A stretch of DNA of 64,000 nt. Origin: Mycobacterium sp. GTDB taxonomy: Bacteria; Actinomycetota; Actinomycetes; Mycobacteriales; Mycobacteriaceae. The position numbers and the translations under genes are program-made. This document shows, in pieces, positions 53,158 to 60,500 of the stretch (position 1 is the first letter of the stretch; each line of letters begins with the position of its first letter). Under the pieces are notes generated by a model that saw only the letters and a program-made list of their open reading frames with translations, was not told the DNA's origin and ran no database searches. The stretch covers positions 34,398 to 98,397 of the forward strand of contig NZ_PKEK01000062.1 of the NCBI RefSeq assembly GCF_002863225.1, in the 5' to 3' direction.

Positions 53158-54393
53158 ATGAGCACGCCCACAATCGACGAGGCCGGCAAGGTCTTCGCCG
53201 ACCCGCAGGCCTACACCAACGAGACGACATTGCATGCGGCGCTGTCGTATCTGCGAGCCAACGCACCGGTGTCCCGGGTCGAGGTCCCGGACTACAAGCC
53301 GTTCTGGGCGATCACGAGACACGCCGACATCATGGACATCGAGCGCAACAACGTGTTGTTCACCAACTGGCCCCGTCCGGTGCTGACCACCACCGAAGGC
53401 GACGAGCTGCAGGCCGCCGCGGGAGTCAAGACGCTGATCCACCTCGACGACCCACAACACCGGGTGGTGCGGGCGATCGGGGGAGACTGGTTCCGGCCGA
53501 AGGCGATGCGCGCGTTGAAGATCCGCGTCGACGAGCTGGCCAAGAACTACGTCGACAAGATGCTCGAGGTCGGTCCCGAATGCGACTTCGTCCAAGAGGT
53601 CGCGGTGAATTACCCGCTGTACGTGATCATGTCGCTGCTCGGGATACCCGAGTCCGACTTCTCGCGGATGCTCAAGCTCACCCAGGAGCTATTCGGCAGC
53701 GACGACAGCGAATTCAAGCGTGGCAGCAGCAACGAAGACCAGTTGCCGGCATTGCTGGACATGTTCGGTTACTTCAACGGTGTCACCGCGTCGCGGCGTG
53801 AGCATCCGACCGAGGATCTGGCATCTGCCATCGCCAACGCCCGCATCGACGGCGAACCGCTATCCGACATCGAGACGGTGTCCTACTACCTGATCGTCGC
53901 CACGGCTGGACATGACACCACGAGCGCGACCATCTCCGGGGGTCTGCATGCGCTGATCGACAACCCCGATCAACTGGAGCGGCTGCGGGACGATCTCGCC
54001 CTCATGCCGCTGGCCACCGAGGAGATGATTCGGTGGACCACGCCGGTGAAGGAATTCATGCGGACCGCCGCCGAGGACACCACAGTGCGCGGCGTCCCGA
54101 TCGCGGCGGGGGAGTCGCTTCTGCTGTCGTATGTGTCGGGCAACCGGGACGAGGACGTCTTCAGCGATCCGTTTCGCTTCGACGTCGGGCGCGATCCCAA
54201 CAAGCATCTGGCGTTCGGTTACGGCGTGCACTTCTGCCTGGGTGCAGCACTGGCCCGGATGGAGGTCAGCAGCTTCTTCTCCGAGCTGGTGCCTCGGCTG
54301 AAATCGATTGAGCTGACCGGTGATCCGGAGCATGTGGCGACGACCTTCGTCGGCGGGCTCAAGCACCTGCCGGTCCGCTACTCGCTGCGCTGA
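53158..54393 (+). CDS. Cytochrome P450 (CYP108/CYP142-like group)
   Basis: A 411-aa P450 starting at ATG 53158 with GAGGA upstream. I-helix IVATAGHDTTSATISGG near residue 247 is fully canonical, ExxR in EEMIRWTTP, heme Cys in FGYGVHFCLGAALA near 359, and the end TFVGGLKHLPVRY. These features recall bacterial terpene and steroid side-chain hydroxylases. The subfamily assignment is by memory of motifs only. It ends directly at the stop of the DUF222 gene. Confidence 0.9.
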   Translation: MSTPTIDEAGKVFADPQAYTNETTLHAALSYLRANAPVSRVEVPDYKPFWAITRHADIMDIERNNVLFTNWPRPVLTTTEGDELQAAAGVKTLIHLDDPQHRVVRAIGGDWFRPKAMRALKIRVDELAKNYVDKMLEVGPECDFVQEVAVNYPLYVIMSLLGIPESDFSRMLKLTQELFGSDDSEFKRGSSNEDQLPALLDMFGYFNGVTASRREHPTEDLASAIANARIDGEPLSDIETVSYYLIVATAGHDTTSATISGGLHALIDNPDQLERLRDDLALMPLATEEMIRWTTPVKEFMRTAAEDTTVRGVPIAAGESLLLSYVSGNRDEDVFSDPFRFDVGRDPNKHLAFGYGVHFCLGAALARMEVSSFFSELVPRLKSIELTGDPEHVATTFVGGLKHLPVRYSLR

Positions 54394-55752
54394 CTACGGC
54401 TCGTCCTCGTCGTCGTCTCGGAGGAGTTTTTCGGGGTGGTGGTAGGTGTTGGTGCGTGGTTGGCCGTGGTCGAGGTGGGGTGGTGGGATCCATTCGGTTT
54501 GGCCGTGGGTGTTGTTGCGGGTGGTCCAGCCCTTCTCGGTGAGGTCGTGGTTGGGGCCGCAGGTCAGGGTCATGGTGTTGACGTCGGTTTCGGGGCGGGT
54601 GCGGTAGGGGTTGTTGTGGTGGACCTGGCACTGGTAGGCGGGCACGGTGCAGCCGGGGAAGGTGCAGCCGCGGTCTCTGGCGTGTAACACGATTCGCTGG
54701 GCTGGGGAGGCCAGCCGTTTGGTGTGATACAGCGCCAACGCTTTGCCGTGGTTGAAGATGGCCAGGTAGTGGTGGGCGTGGGAGGCCAGTCGGATCACGT
54801 CGGACATGGGTAGCAGGGTGCCGCCGCTGGTGAGTCCGCGGCCGGCGCCGGCTTCCAACTCCTGCAAGGTGGTGGTGACGATGATCGAGGTGGGCAGCCC
54901 GTTGTGCTGACCCAGCTCCCCTGAGGCGAGCAACGCCCGGCCGGCGGCGAGCAGGGCGTCGTGGTGGCGTTGCCCGGCGCTGCGGGTGTCACCCTGAATG
55001 GCGGCTTGGGAGGGGGTGCCGCTGATGCAGGGTGTGTCGTCGGCGGGGTTGCACATGCCGGGGGCGGCGAGTTTGGCGAAGACGGCGTCGAGGGTGGCGC
55101 GGGCTTCGGGGTTGAGCCAGCCGCTGATCGGGGACATCCCGTCGATGTCTTGTTGACCGATGCTGAGGCCGCGACGCCGGGCGCGGTCGGTGTCGGTGAA
55201 GTCGCCGTCGGGGTTGAGGCAGTCGGTCAACGTGTCGGCCAGCTTGGCCAGCTCATCGGGGCGGTGCTCCAGGCTCAGCCGGGCCAGCTGCGCCTCGGCG
55301 GTAGCGCGGGTGTCCACGTCGACGAAGTCGGGGATCCGATGCCAGAAACTGCGAATCACCGCGACGTGGCCGACACCGAGGTCGCCGTTGCGTTGCGCGG
55401 CCGCCGTCGCCGCAAGCACCGGCGCGAGCGGTTCGCCGTTGAGCGCCCGCCGCTCACCGAGGTCGGCTGCTTCATGCATACGACGGGAGGCGTCGGTGCG
55501 GCTGATCCGTAACCGGTTGGCCAGCACCGGCGCCAACTTCCCACCCAGCACCGCCGGCTCGACAACAGCCAGCTCGTTGATCAACGCATGCTCGACGGCG
55601 GGCTGGGCGCGGCGAAACCCCTCAAACCGTTCCAACACCCTGAGCCGTTCAGGGGTGGTCAGCGCGTCAAAGCTGAGGTCCAGGACGCGTTTCCAGGCGG
55701 CGTCGAGCGCGTCGAATCCCTCGACGACCTCTTCCCGACTACTAGAACGCAT
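54394..55752 (-). CDS. 13E12-repeat family protein (DUF222 with HNH endonuclease domain)
   Basis: A 452-aa protein. An N-terminal helical DUF222 region (to about residue 330) is followed by an HNH motif: CTFPGCTVPAYQCQVHHNNP and then LTCGPNHDLTEKGW with a Cys/His zinc knuckle. It matches the REP13E12 family of mycobacteria, which is associated with mobile or duplicated sequences and SOS induction. It is unrelated to the catabolic genes and may be an insertion into the cluster. A TACTAT -10 box six bases before ATG suggests a leaderless transcript. Confidence 0.9.
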   Translation of the reverse strand: MRSSSREEVVEGFDALDAAWKRVLDLSFDALTTPERLRVLERFEGFRRAQPAVEHALINELAVVEPAVLGGKLAPVLANRLRISRTDASRRMHEAADLGERRALNGEPLAPVLAATAAAQRNGDLGVGHVAVIRSFWHRIPDFVDVDTRATAEAQLARLSLEHRPDELAKLADTLTDCLNPDGDFTDTDRARRRGLSIGQQDIDGMSPISGWLNPEARATLDAVFAKLAAPGMCNPADDTPCISGTPSQAAIQGDTRSAGQRHHDALLAAGRALLASGELGQHNGLPTSIIVTTTLQELEAGAGRGLTSGGTLLPMSDVIRLASHAHHYLAIFNHGKALALYHTKRLASPAQRIVLHARDRGCTFPGCTVPAYQCQVHHNNPYRTRPETDVNTMTLTCGPNHDLTEKGWTTRNNTHGQTEWIPPPHLDHGQPRTNTYHHPEKLLRDDDEDEP

Positions 55753-55758
55753 GTTCGA
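55743..55758 (-). promoter_or_regulatory. LexA (SOS) box over the DUF222-HNH start
   Basis: On the minus strand TCGAACATGCGTTCTA matches the mycobacterial SOS box TCGAAC-N4-GTTCGA with one mismatch. It spans the start codon and probable transcription start, a position where LexA would block the promoter. Confidence 0.65.
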
Positions 55759-55873
55759 ATAGTAACGACGGCCACCGACAGAAGCACCCCACCGAAGCGC
55801 AACTGTGGATAAACCTGCGACTGTGGATCAAGCCCACACGGACCGCGGCGAAACTGAAGTGACGCAAGTGGTT

Positions 55874-56632
55874 TCAGTTGTACAAACCACACCGCTCGAC
55901 GAGTATCTCGGCCAGCTGCCGAGGCTCGCTGATCATCAGGTCATGGCAGGTGTCGATGGGAATCAACGTGTCGACGCCGCCGAGCGCTTCGATACTCCGC
56001 ATCTGTACGTGCCGGAACAGCGCGTGGTCCCGCAGGGTGAGGATCCAGGTCCGCGGGATGTCCTCGGGCAGGCCGCTCCGATCGACCGCCTCAGCGATGA
56101 CCGTCACCGCCTCGGGATGAATTCGCGCCAACGTGAAGCGGCGCTGCGCGCGCGTCATTCCGTTGCAGAAGATCAAGGCGCTGAGTAGGTTTGGCGTTGT
56201 CGACGGGGGAGTCCGCAACCGCACCGCCCGACGCACATACCAGGCCAGCGGCCCGACGAGGGTGTCGACGATCGCCGAACCCTGCACCGGCAGACACGAC
56301 GCCGCCAAGATCATCTCCCGCACCCGCGACGGTCCCAGCGCGGCAACGATGCCGGGCACCGTCAAACCGGCGAGTGAGTGCCCCACCACGACCACCTCAC
56401 CCAGACCCGCGGCCTCCACCTGCTCGACGGCCGACCGGACGCAATCGGCGATGCTCACCGTCGTCAGATCCCCGGGAGTCGAACCATGACCCGGCATGTC
56501 GACCGCCAATACCGGCAAATCCGGTGCGAGCAGGCGTAATTCGTCGACGGTGAGATCCCAGCAGTCCGCCGAGTGTTCACCGCCGTGAACCAGAACCAGG
56601 CCCGGCGACTGCGGGTTATTCGATTCCGAAAT
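55874..56632 (-). CDS. Alpha/beta hydrolase with non-canonical start
   Basis: A 252-aa hydrolase if translation begins at ATT 56632. The oxyanion segment GLVLVHGGEHSADCW lies upstream of the first ATG/GTG/TTG codon (TTG 56518), so the true start must be further 5'. Between it and an in-frame TGA (56660-56662) there is no ATG, GTG or TTG. GCGGGA precedes the ATT by six bases, and the site overlaps the end of the dehydrogenase. The nucleophile is in VVGHSLAGLT and the His in DTCHDLMIS. A frameshift or sequence error is the alternative. Confidence 0.65.
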   Translation of the reverse strand: MSESNNPQSPGLVLVHGGEHSADCWDLTVDELRLLAPDLPVLAVDMPGHGSTPGDLTTVSIADCVRSAVEQVEAAGLGEVVVVGHSLAGLTVPGIVAALGPSRVREMILAASCLPVQGSAIVDTLVGPLAWYVRRAVRLRTPPSTTPNLLSALIFCNGMTRAQRRFTLARIHPEAVTVIAEAVDRSGLPEDIPRTWILTLRDHALFRHVQMRSIEALGGVDTLIPIDTCHDLMISEPRQLAEILVERCGLYN

Positions 56633-57773
56633 CGATGATCCCGCGGACGATCTCGCCGTTCAGCAGGTCGGCGTAGGCGTCGTTGATCTCGTCGAGCCGG
56701 TACCGTCTGGTGATCATCTCGTCGAGCATCAGTTGACCGGACTGATACAGCCGGGCCAACCGGTCGATGTCGGCCTTCGGATTACACGAGCCGAAGATGG
56801 TGCCCGCCAGCGTCTTGTTCATCAGGATGAAGTCCTGCAGGTTGATCTTGACCGAGTGGGTCAACTGCGACGTCATCCCGGTCAGCACGCAGGTGCCGCC
56901 CTTGCGAGTCAGGGCAACCCCGTCGCGGACGTCTTCGCGAGCCACCAACGACGGTGAGACCACCACGGAATCGGCCATCACCCCGAGCGTCAGACCGCGC
57001 ACCAAATCCATTGCCTCTTCAGCTGATCCGGCGGTGTGCGTCGCGCCGAACCGCAGTGCCGACTTTTGTTTGAACTCGACTGGATCGACGGCGATGATCT
57101 GTGCGGCACCGTTGACTCTGGCGCTCTGGATCGCGGCCGTGCCGATGCCACCCACGCCGATCACCACGACGGTGTCGCCGGCGCGCATGTTCGATCGGTT
57201 GGACACCGAGCCGAAGCCAGTCGGGATCGCGCACGACAACAGCGCGCTGGGCGCCAGCGGAAGGTGCTGCTCGATTTTGACCAGCGACCTCGTCGACACC
57301 ACGGTGTGCTCGGCGAACGTGCCCACCTTGGCCAGGTGGCCGAGGTCCCGGCCGTCGGCGGTGTGATGGCGAAATGTGCCGTCGGTGGGCATGCCAGGGA
57401 TCATCGTGCCGATGCCGGCGTCGCAGATGTACTCGGCTCCGGTTGCGCACCAACGGCATTGGCCGCAGACCGCCACAAAGGACATCACCACGTGGTCGCC
57501 CGGGGCGAACTCCGTGACGCCGTCGCCGACCTCGACGACGATGCCCGATCCCTCGTGCCCGCCGATCATCGGGAACATGGTCGGCAGCCCCATCGACTTC
57601 ATCACCTCGTTGGGCGCGGACATGTCGCCCTTGAGGATGTGATCGTCGGAATGGCACAGTCCGGACGCGGCCATCTTGACCAGAACTTCGCCGGCTTTCG
57701 GGGGATCGAGCTCGATTTCCTCGACGGACCATGGCCCGCCGACGTCGTGCAGGATCGCGGCGCGACTTCTCAC
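56616..57773 (-). CDS. NDMA-dependent (mycofactocin-type) zinc alcohol dehydrogenase
   Basis: A 385-aa medium-chain dehydrogenase starting at GTG 57773 in a GTGA overlap with the P450. Catalytic zinc ligands are in CHSDDH near residue 39 and GGHEGSG near 68. The structural zinc Cys set is CGQCRWCATGAEYIC near 95-110, and the NAD motif VIGVGGIGTAAI near 195. It resembles the Rxyl_3153-type NDMA-dependent alcohol dehydrogenases whose tightly bound NAD is recycled by mycofactocin. It would oxidise the alcohol made by the P450 encoded just upstream. Confidence 0.87.
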   Translation of the reverse strand: MRSRAAILHDVGGPWSVEEIELDPPKAGEVLVKMAASGLCHSDDHILKGDMSAPNEVMKSMGLPTMFPMIGGHEGSGIVVEVGDGVTEFAPGDHVVMSFVAVCGQCRWCATGAEYICDAGIGTMIPGMPTDGTFRHHTADGRDLGHLAKVGTFAEHTVVSTRSLVKIEQHLPLAPSALLSCAIPTGFGSVSNRSNMRAGDTVVVIGVGGIGTAAIQSARVNGAAQIIAVDPVEFKQKSALRFGATHTAGSAEEAMDLVRGLTLGVMADSVVVSPSLVAREDVRDGVALTRKGGTCVLTGMTSQLTHSVKINLQDFILMNKTLAGTIFGSCNPKADIDRLARLYQSGQLMLDEMITRRYRLDEINDAYADLLNGEIVRGIIDFGIE

Positions 57774-58993
57774 GACACCGGGGTGAAGGTCACGGGCAGG
57801 CTGTTGGGCGAGCGGAATGTGACACCGACTATCCGGGTGTCGTCGTCGGGTTCCAGCCGGAGGTTCTCGAGACGATTCAGCAGGCTGTCCAGCATTACCC
57901 GAGTTTCCAGGCGTGCCAGATGCATTCCCAGACACATGTGGATGCCGCCCGCAAAAGCGATGTGCGGCTGGCGAGGTCGTCGAATGTCGAAGGTGTTGGA
58001 GTCCGGCCAACGGCTCTCGTCACGGTTGGCCGATCCCATGCACAAGTCGACCTGAGCACCGGCGGGGATTGTCGTGCCGCTGATTTCGACGTCGCGGGTC
58101 GTGGTTCGCATGACCATCGTCAGCGGAGTCTCGACCCGCAGGCCCTCTTCCATCGCGGCCGGAATCAAAGACCGGTCCCGCTGCACCATCGCCAACTGCT
58201 CGGGATGGGTCAACAGCAGGTAGAGCAGGTTGCCCGAGGACCGGTACGTGGTCTCCAGGCCGGCCGGCAGCAGAAGCCGCAGGAACGCGATGATCGCCTC
58301 GTCGTCGAGCTTCTCACCGTCGATCTCCGCGGTGCACAGGTCGCCGATGATGTCGTTGGTCGGCTTCCGGCGACGCTGCTCGACCTGTTCGGAAAAGTAG
58401 GTGTGCAATTCGCCGGCTGCGATCAACCCGGCCTCGATGTCGGTCTGGATCGAGATGAGGCCTAGCGACAACCGACGGAACATCTCGAGATCTTCACGGG
58501 GCAACCCGAGTAGCTCGGAGATGATCCGGGTGGGGAATTCGAACGTCAGCGCCTTCACCAGGTCGGCATGCCCGTCGGCCTTGATCTCGTCGACGAGTTG
58601 GTCGCAGACCGGGCCGATGACCGACGGCTCCCAGCGCTCCAAGGCGGTGGCCCGGAAGGCTTTGGCCACCAGGCTGCGATGGTCGTGATGCTCCTTGCCC
58701 TCCATCGCCAGAATGGTGTGGCCCATCACCAGGCCGATCGTTTTGTCGTACGCGGCGGAGGTGAAGGCCTTCTCGTCGCGGAAGGCCTGGAAAACCCCGT
58801 CGTAGCCGTACAGCACCCATTCGTCGTCGGCCTTCAGCTCCGGCGGCAGCAACTCGTTTTCCATGAAGGTGCCGTGGAACACCGGTTCGGTGCGCCGCAT
58901 GTACTCGAAGAACGGGTACGGGCTGGTCTCGCCGGTGGTGTCGAGGACGACGGGCTGGTCCCCAACATCGGACTGTTCGGTACGCAGCGTCAT
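57770..58993 (-). CDS. Cytochrome P450
   Basis: A 407-aa P450. I-helix LLLPAGLETTYRSSG near residue 244, ExxR in EEGLRVETP and heme Cys in FAGGIHMCLGMHLA near 352. It shares long blocks with the P450 at 31483, so the two are paralogues probably acting on related substrates. It is the first gene of an operon with the alcohol dehydrogenase and hydrolase. An inverted repeat lies 28 bp before its ATG. Confidence 0.92.
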   Translation of the reverse strand: MTLRTEQSDVGDQPVVLDTTGETSPYPFFEYMRRTEPVFHGTFMENELLPPELKADDEWVLYGYDGVFQAFRDEKAFTSAAYDKTIGLVMGHTILAMEGKEHHDHRSLVAKAFRATALERWEPSVIGPVCDQLVDEIKADGHADLVKALTFEFPTRIISELLGLPREDLEMFRRLSLGLISIQTDIEAGLIAAGELHTYFSEQVEQRRRKPTNDIIGDLCTAEIDGEKLDDEAIIAFLRLLLPAGLETTYRSSGNLLYLLLTHPEQLAMVQRDRSLIPAAMEEGLRVETPLTMVMRTTTRDVEISGTTIPAGAQVDLCMGSANRDESRWPDSNTFDIRRPRQPHIAFAGGIHMCLGMHLARLETRVMLDSLLNRLENLRLEPDDDTRIVGVTFRSPNSLPVTFTPVS

Positions 58994-59020
58994 TGCCGCT
59001 CCTTCGTGACCGGGAATTTC

Positions 59021-59040
59021 GCTATCATAATATAGATAGC
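59021..59040. promoter_or_regulatory. Inverted repeat in P450 promoter
   Basis: GCTATCATAATATAGATAGC has perfect 6-bp arms GCTATC/GATAGC around an AT-rich centre that also gives the P450 a good -10 (TATGAT or TATATT on the minus strand). It is a different motif from the neighbouring 19-bp operator. Confidence 0.55.
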
Positions 59041-59066
59041 AACGAAGCCCAACGGCTTGTGGCGGT

Positions 59067-59085
59067 TACGGTAACGAGGACAGTA
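59067..59085 (+). promoter_or_regulatory. 19-bp operator, site 10 (Rieske ferredoxin operon)
   Basis: TACGGTAACGAGGACAGTA matches site 6 at 15/19. It ends 7 bp before GTG 59092, overlapping the expected -10 of a leaderless transcript, the same geometry as site 1. Confidence 0.6.
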
Positions 59086-59091
59086 TTAACT

Positions 59092-59451
59092 GTGGCTGAA
59101 CGTCGACTTGTGTGTTCGCTCGACGACTTGCCGCCGGGCGCGATGAAACTCGTGGACGTCGGGAAGTTCGGTGTCGGGGTGTACAACGTCGCCGGTTCCC
59201 TGCACGCGATCGTGAACTACTGCTCGCACGAGGGCGCGCCGCTGTGCGAGGGACTGATCGGCGGCACCAACGAATGGGCGCCCGACGAGCCGGGCGGGCT
59301 GCGCCGGGTGCGCGACGGCCAGATTCTCCGATGCCCTTGGCACAACTGGGAATTCGACGTCACCACCGGACAGAATCTGGCCGACCCCAAGCGACGGGTC
59401 CGAACGTACGACGTCGACATCGCCGACGGGAAGGTGTACCTGACCGCATGA
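59092..59451 (+). CDS. Rieske-type [2Fe-2S] ferredoxin
   Basis: A 119-aa Rieske protein with iron-sulfur ligands in NYCSHEGAPL near residue 44 and RCPWHNWEF near 83, and no other domain. It could feed electrons to the KshA-like oxygenase or to P450s. The start is GTG 59092, directly after a -10-like element (leaderless). The frame extends upstream to an ATG at 58993, but that would cross both promoters. Its TGA overlaps the amidohydrolase ATG. Confidence 0.85.
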   Translation: MAERRLVCSLDDLPPGAMKLVDVGKFGVGVYNVAGSLHAIVNYCSHEGAPLCEGLIGGTNEWAPDEPGGLRRVRDGQILRCPWHNWEFDVTTGQNLADPKRRVRTYDVDIADGKVYLTA

Positions 59452-60500
59452 TCATCGACACCAACGTCCAACCGCATTTCCGCTACAACGCCGAAGTCAG
59501 ACGCTATTTACCGGCGGCCCACAAGCTGCGGTCCATCCCTGACGTCGAGTCACAGTGGTATCAGGCGCCGGGTGGAAACTACCGGCAGGACCTCTACGGC
59601 GAGCACTATCCCGGGTCCGACCGTGACACCGTTGCCCATCACCTCTTCGACGACGGCGGTGTCGATTACGCGGTGTTGAACCCGTCGACCCGGGGCAACA
59701 TCGCCGACTATCTGCTCAACAGCCGGATCTGCGCCGCGGTCAACGACTGGCTGCTGGACCGTTGGCTGGAGCCCGACACCAGCAATCGCTTCCGCGGCAC
59801 CATCAGGGTCAACCCGGAAGATCCACGCGGCGCGGTGGCCGAGATCGAACGCCTCGCCGCACATCCCAAGCTGGTACAGGTCGGCGTCCCGATGCAATCC
59901 CGCGAGCCCTACGGCAAGCCGATGTTCGAGCCGATCTGGGAAGCGGCCGCCGCCCACGGACTGCCCGTCGCCGTGCACATCAACGGCGGCAACGGTGTCG
60001 ACTACGCGCCGACGTTCGCGGGCCACGCCGGCACCTATCCCGGCTACGCGGCCTTCATGCCGCTGAACTACTTCGTCCACCTGGCCACGCTGATCGTCGA
60101 GGGCACTTTCGGCCGTCATCCCGATCTGAGGTTCGTCTTCGCCGACGGCGGATACGACATCCTGACGCCGCTGATCTGGCGGCTGGACACGTTCTGGCTG
60201 TCGATGCGCGACCAGACCCCTTGGGTCGACCGTTATCCCAGCGATTATCTGCCGGCTCACGTCCGCTTCTGCTCGTCGTCGCTGGACGGGCCGACCGATC
60301 TCGGCCAGACGCAGCGCTGGATGGAGTTCTCCGGCAAGAGCGATCTGGTGATGTACGGGTCGGCCTATCCGCACTGGTCGACGACTTCACCCGCGGACGC
60401 CGCCGACGGGTTGGACGACGCGCAGCGCGACAAGTTGTTGTGGCGCAACGCCGCCGAGCTCTACGGGCTTACGGCGCCGGCGGAAGGGAGTGTCCGATGA
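59448..60500 (+). CDS. Amidohydrolase-fold protein lacking metal ligands
   Basis: A 350-aa PF04909-type TIM barrel. The N-terminal metal motif reads DTNVQPHF where the neighbour has DTDVHPMP, and the C-terminal metal Asp motif reads YGSAYPHW where the neighbour has STDYPHW. Asn, Gln and Ala thus replace the usual ligands, so it is probably catalytically inactive or works without metal. The middle part (AVHINGGNG) is well kept. ATGA overlaps on both sides suggest equal production with the next gene, perhaps as a complex. Confidence 0.82.
   Translation: MIIDTNVQPHFRYNAEVRRYLPAAHKLRSIPDVESQWYQAPGGNYRQDLYGEHYPGSDRDTVAHHLFDDGGVDYAVLNPSTRGNIADYLLNSRICAAVNDWLLDRWLEPDTSNRFRGTIRVNPEDPRGAVAEIERLAAHPKLVQVGVPMQSREPYGKPMFEPIWEAAAAHGLPVAVHINGGNGVDYAPTFAGHAGTYPGYAAFMPLNYFVHLATLIVEGTFGRHPDLRFVFADGGYDILTPLIWRLDTFWLSMRDQTPWVDRYPSDYLPAHVRFCSSSLDGPTDLGQTQRWMEFSGKSDLVMYGSAYPHWSTTSPADAADGLDDAQRDKLLWRNAAELYGLTAPAEGSVR

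Noticed and set aside
54394..55752. Insertion sequence or intact mobile element around the DUF222-HNH gene
   Set aside because: No terminal repeats, target duplication or transposase are visible.
1370..59085. The TACTGTA/TACAGTA repeats being merely -10 boxes
   Set aside because: A TANNNT box alone does not explain the second TAC at a fixed 19-bp span, the 8-bp palindrome at 32744, or the 17/19 match between sites 8 and 9. They may still double as -10 boxes.
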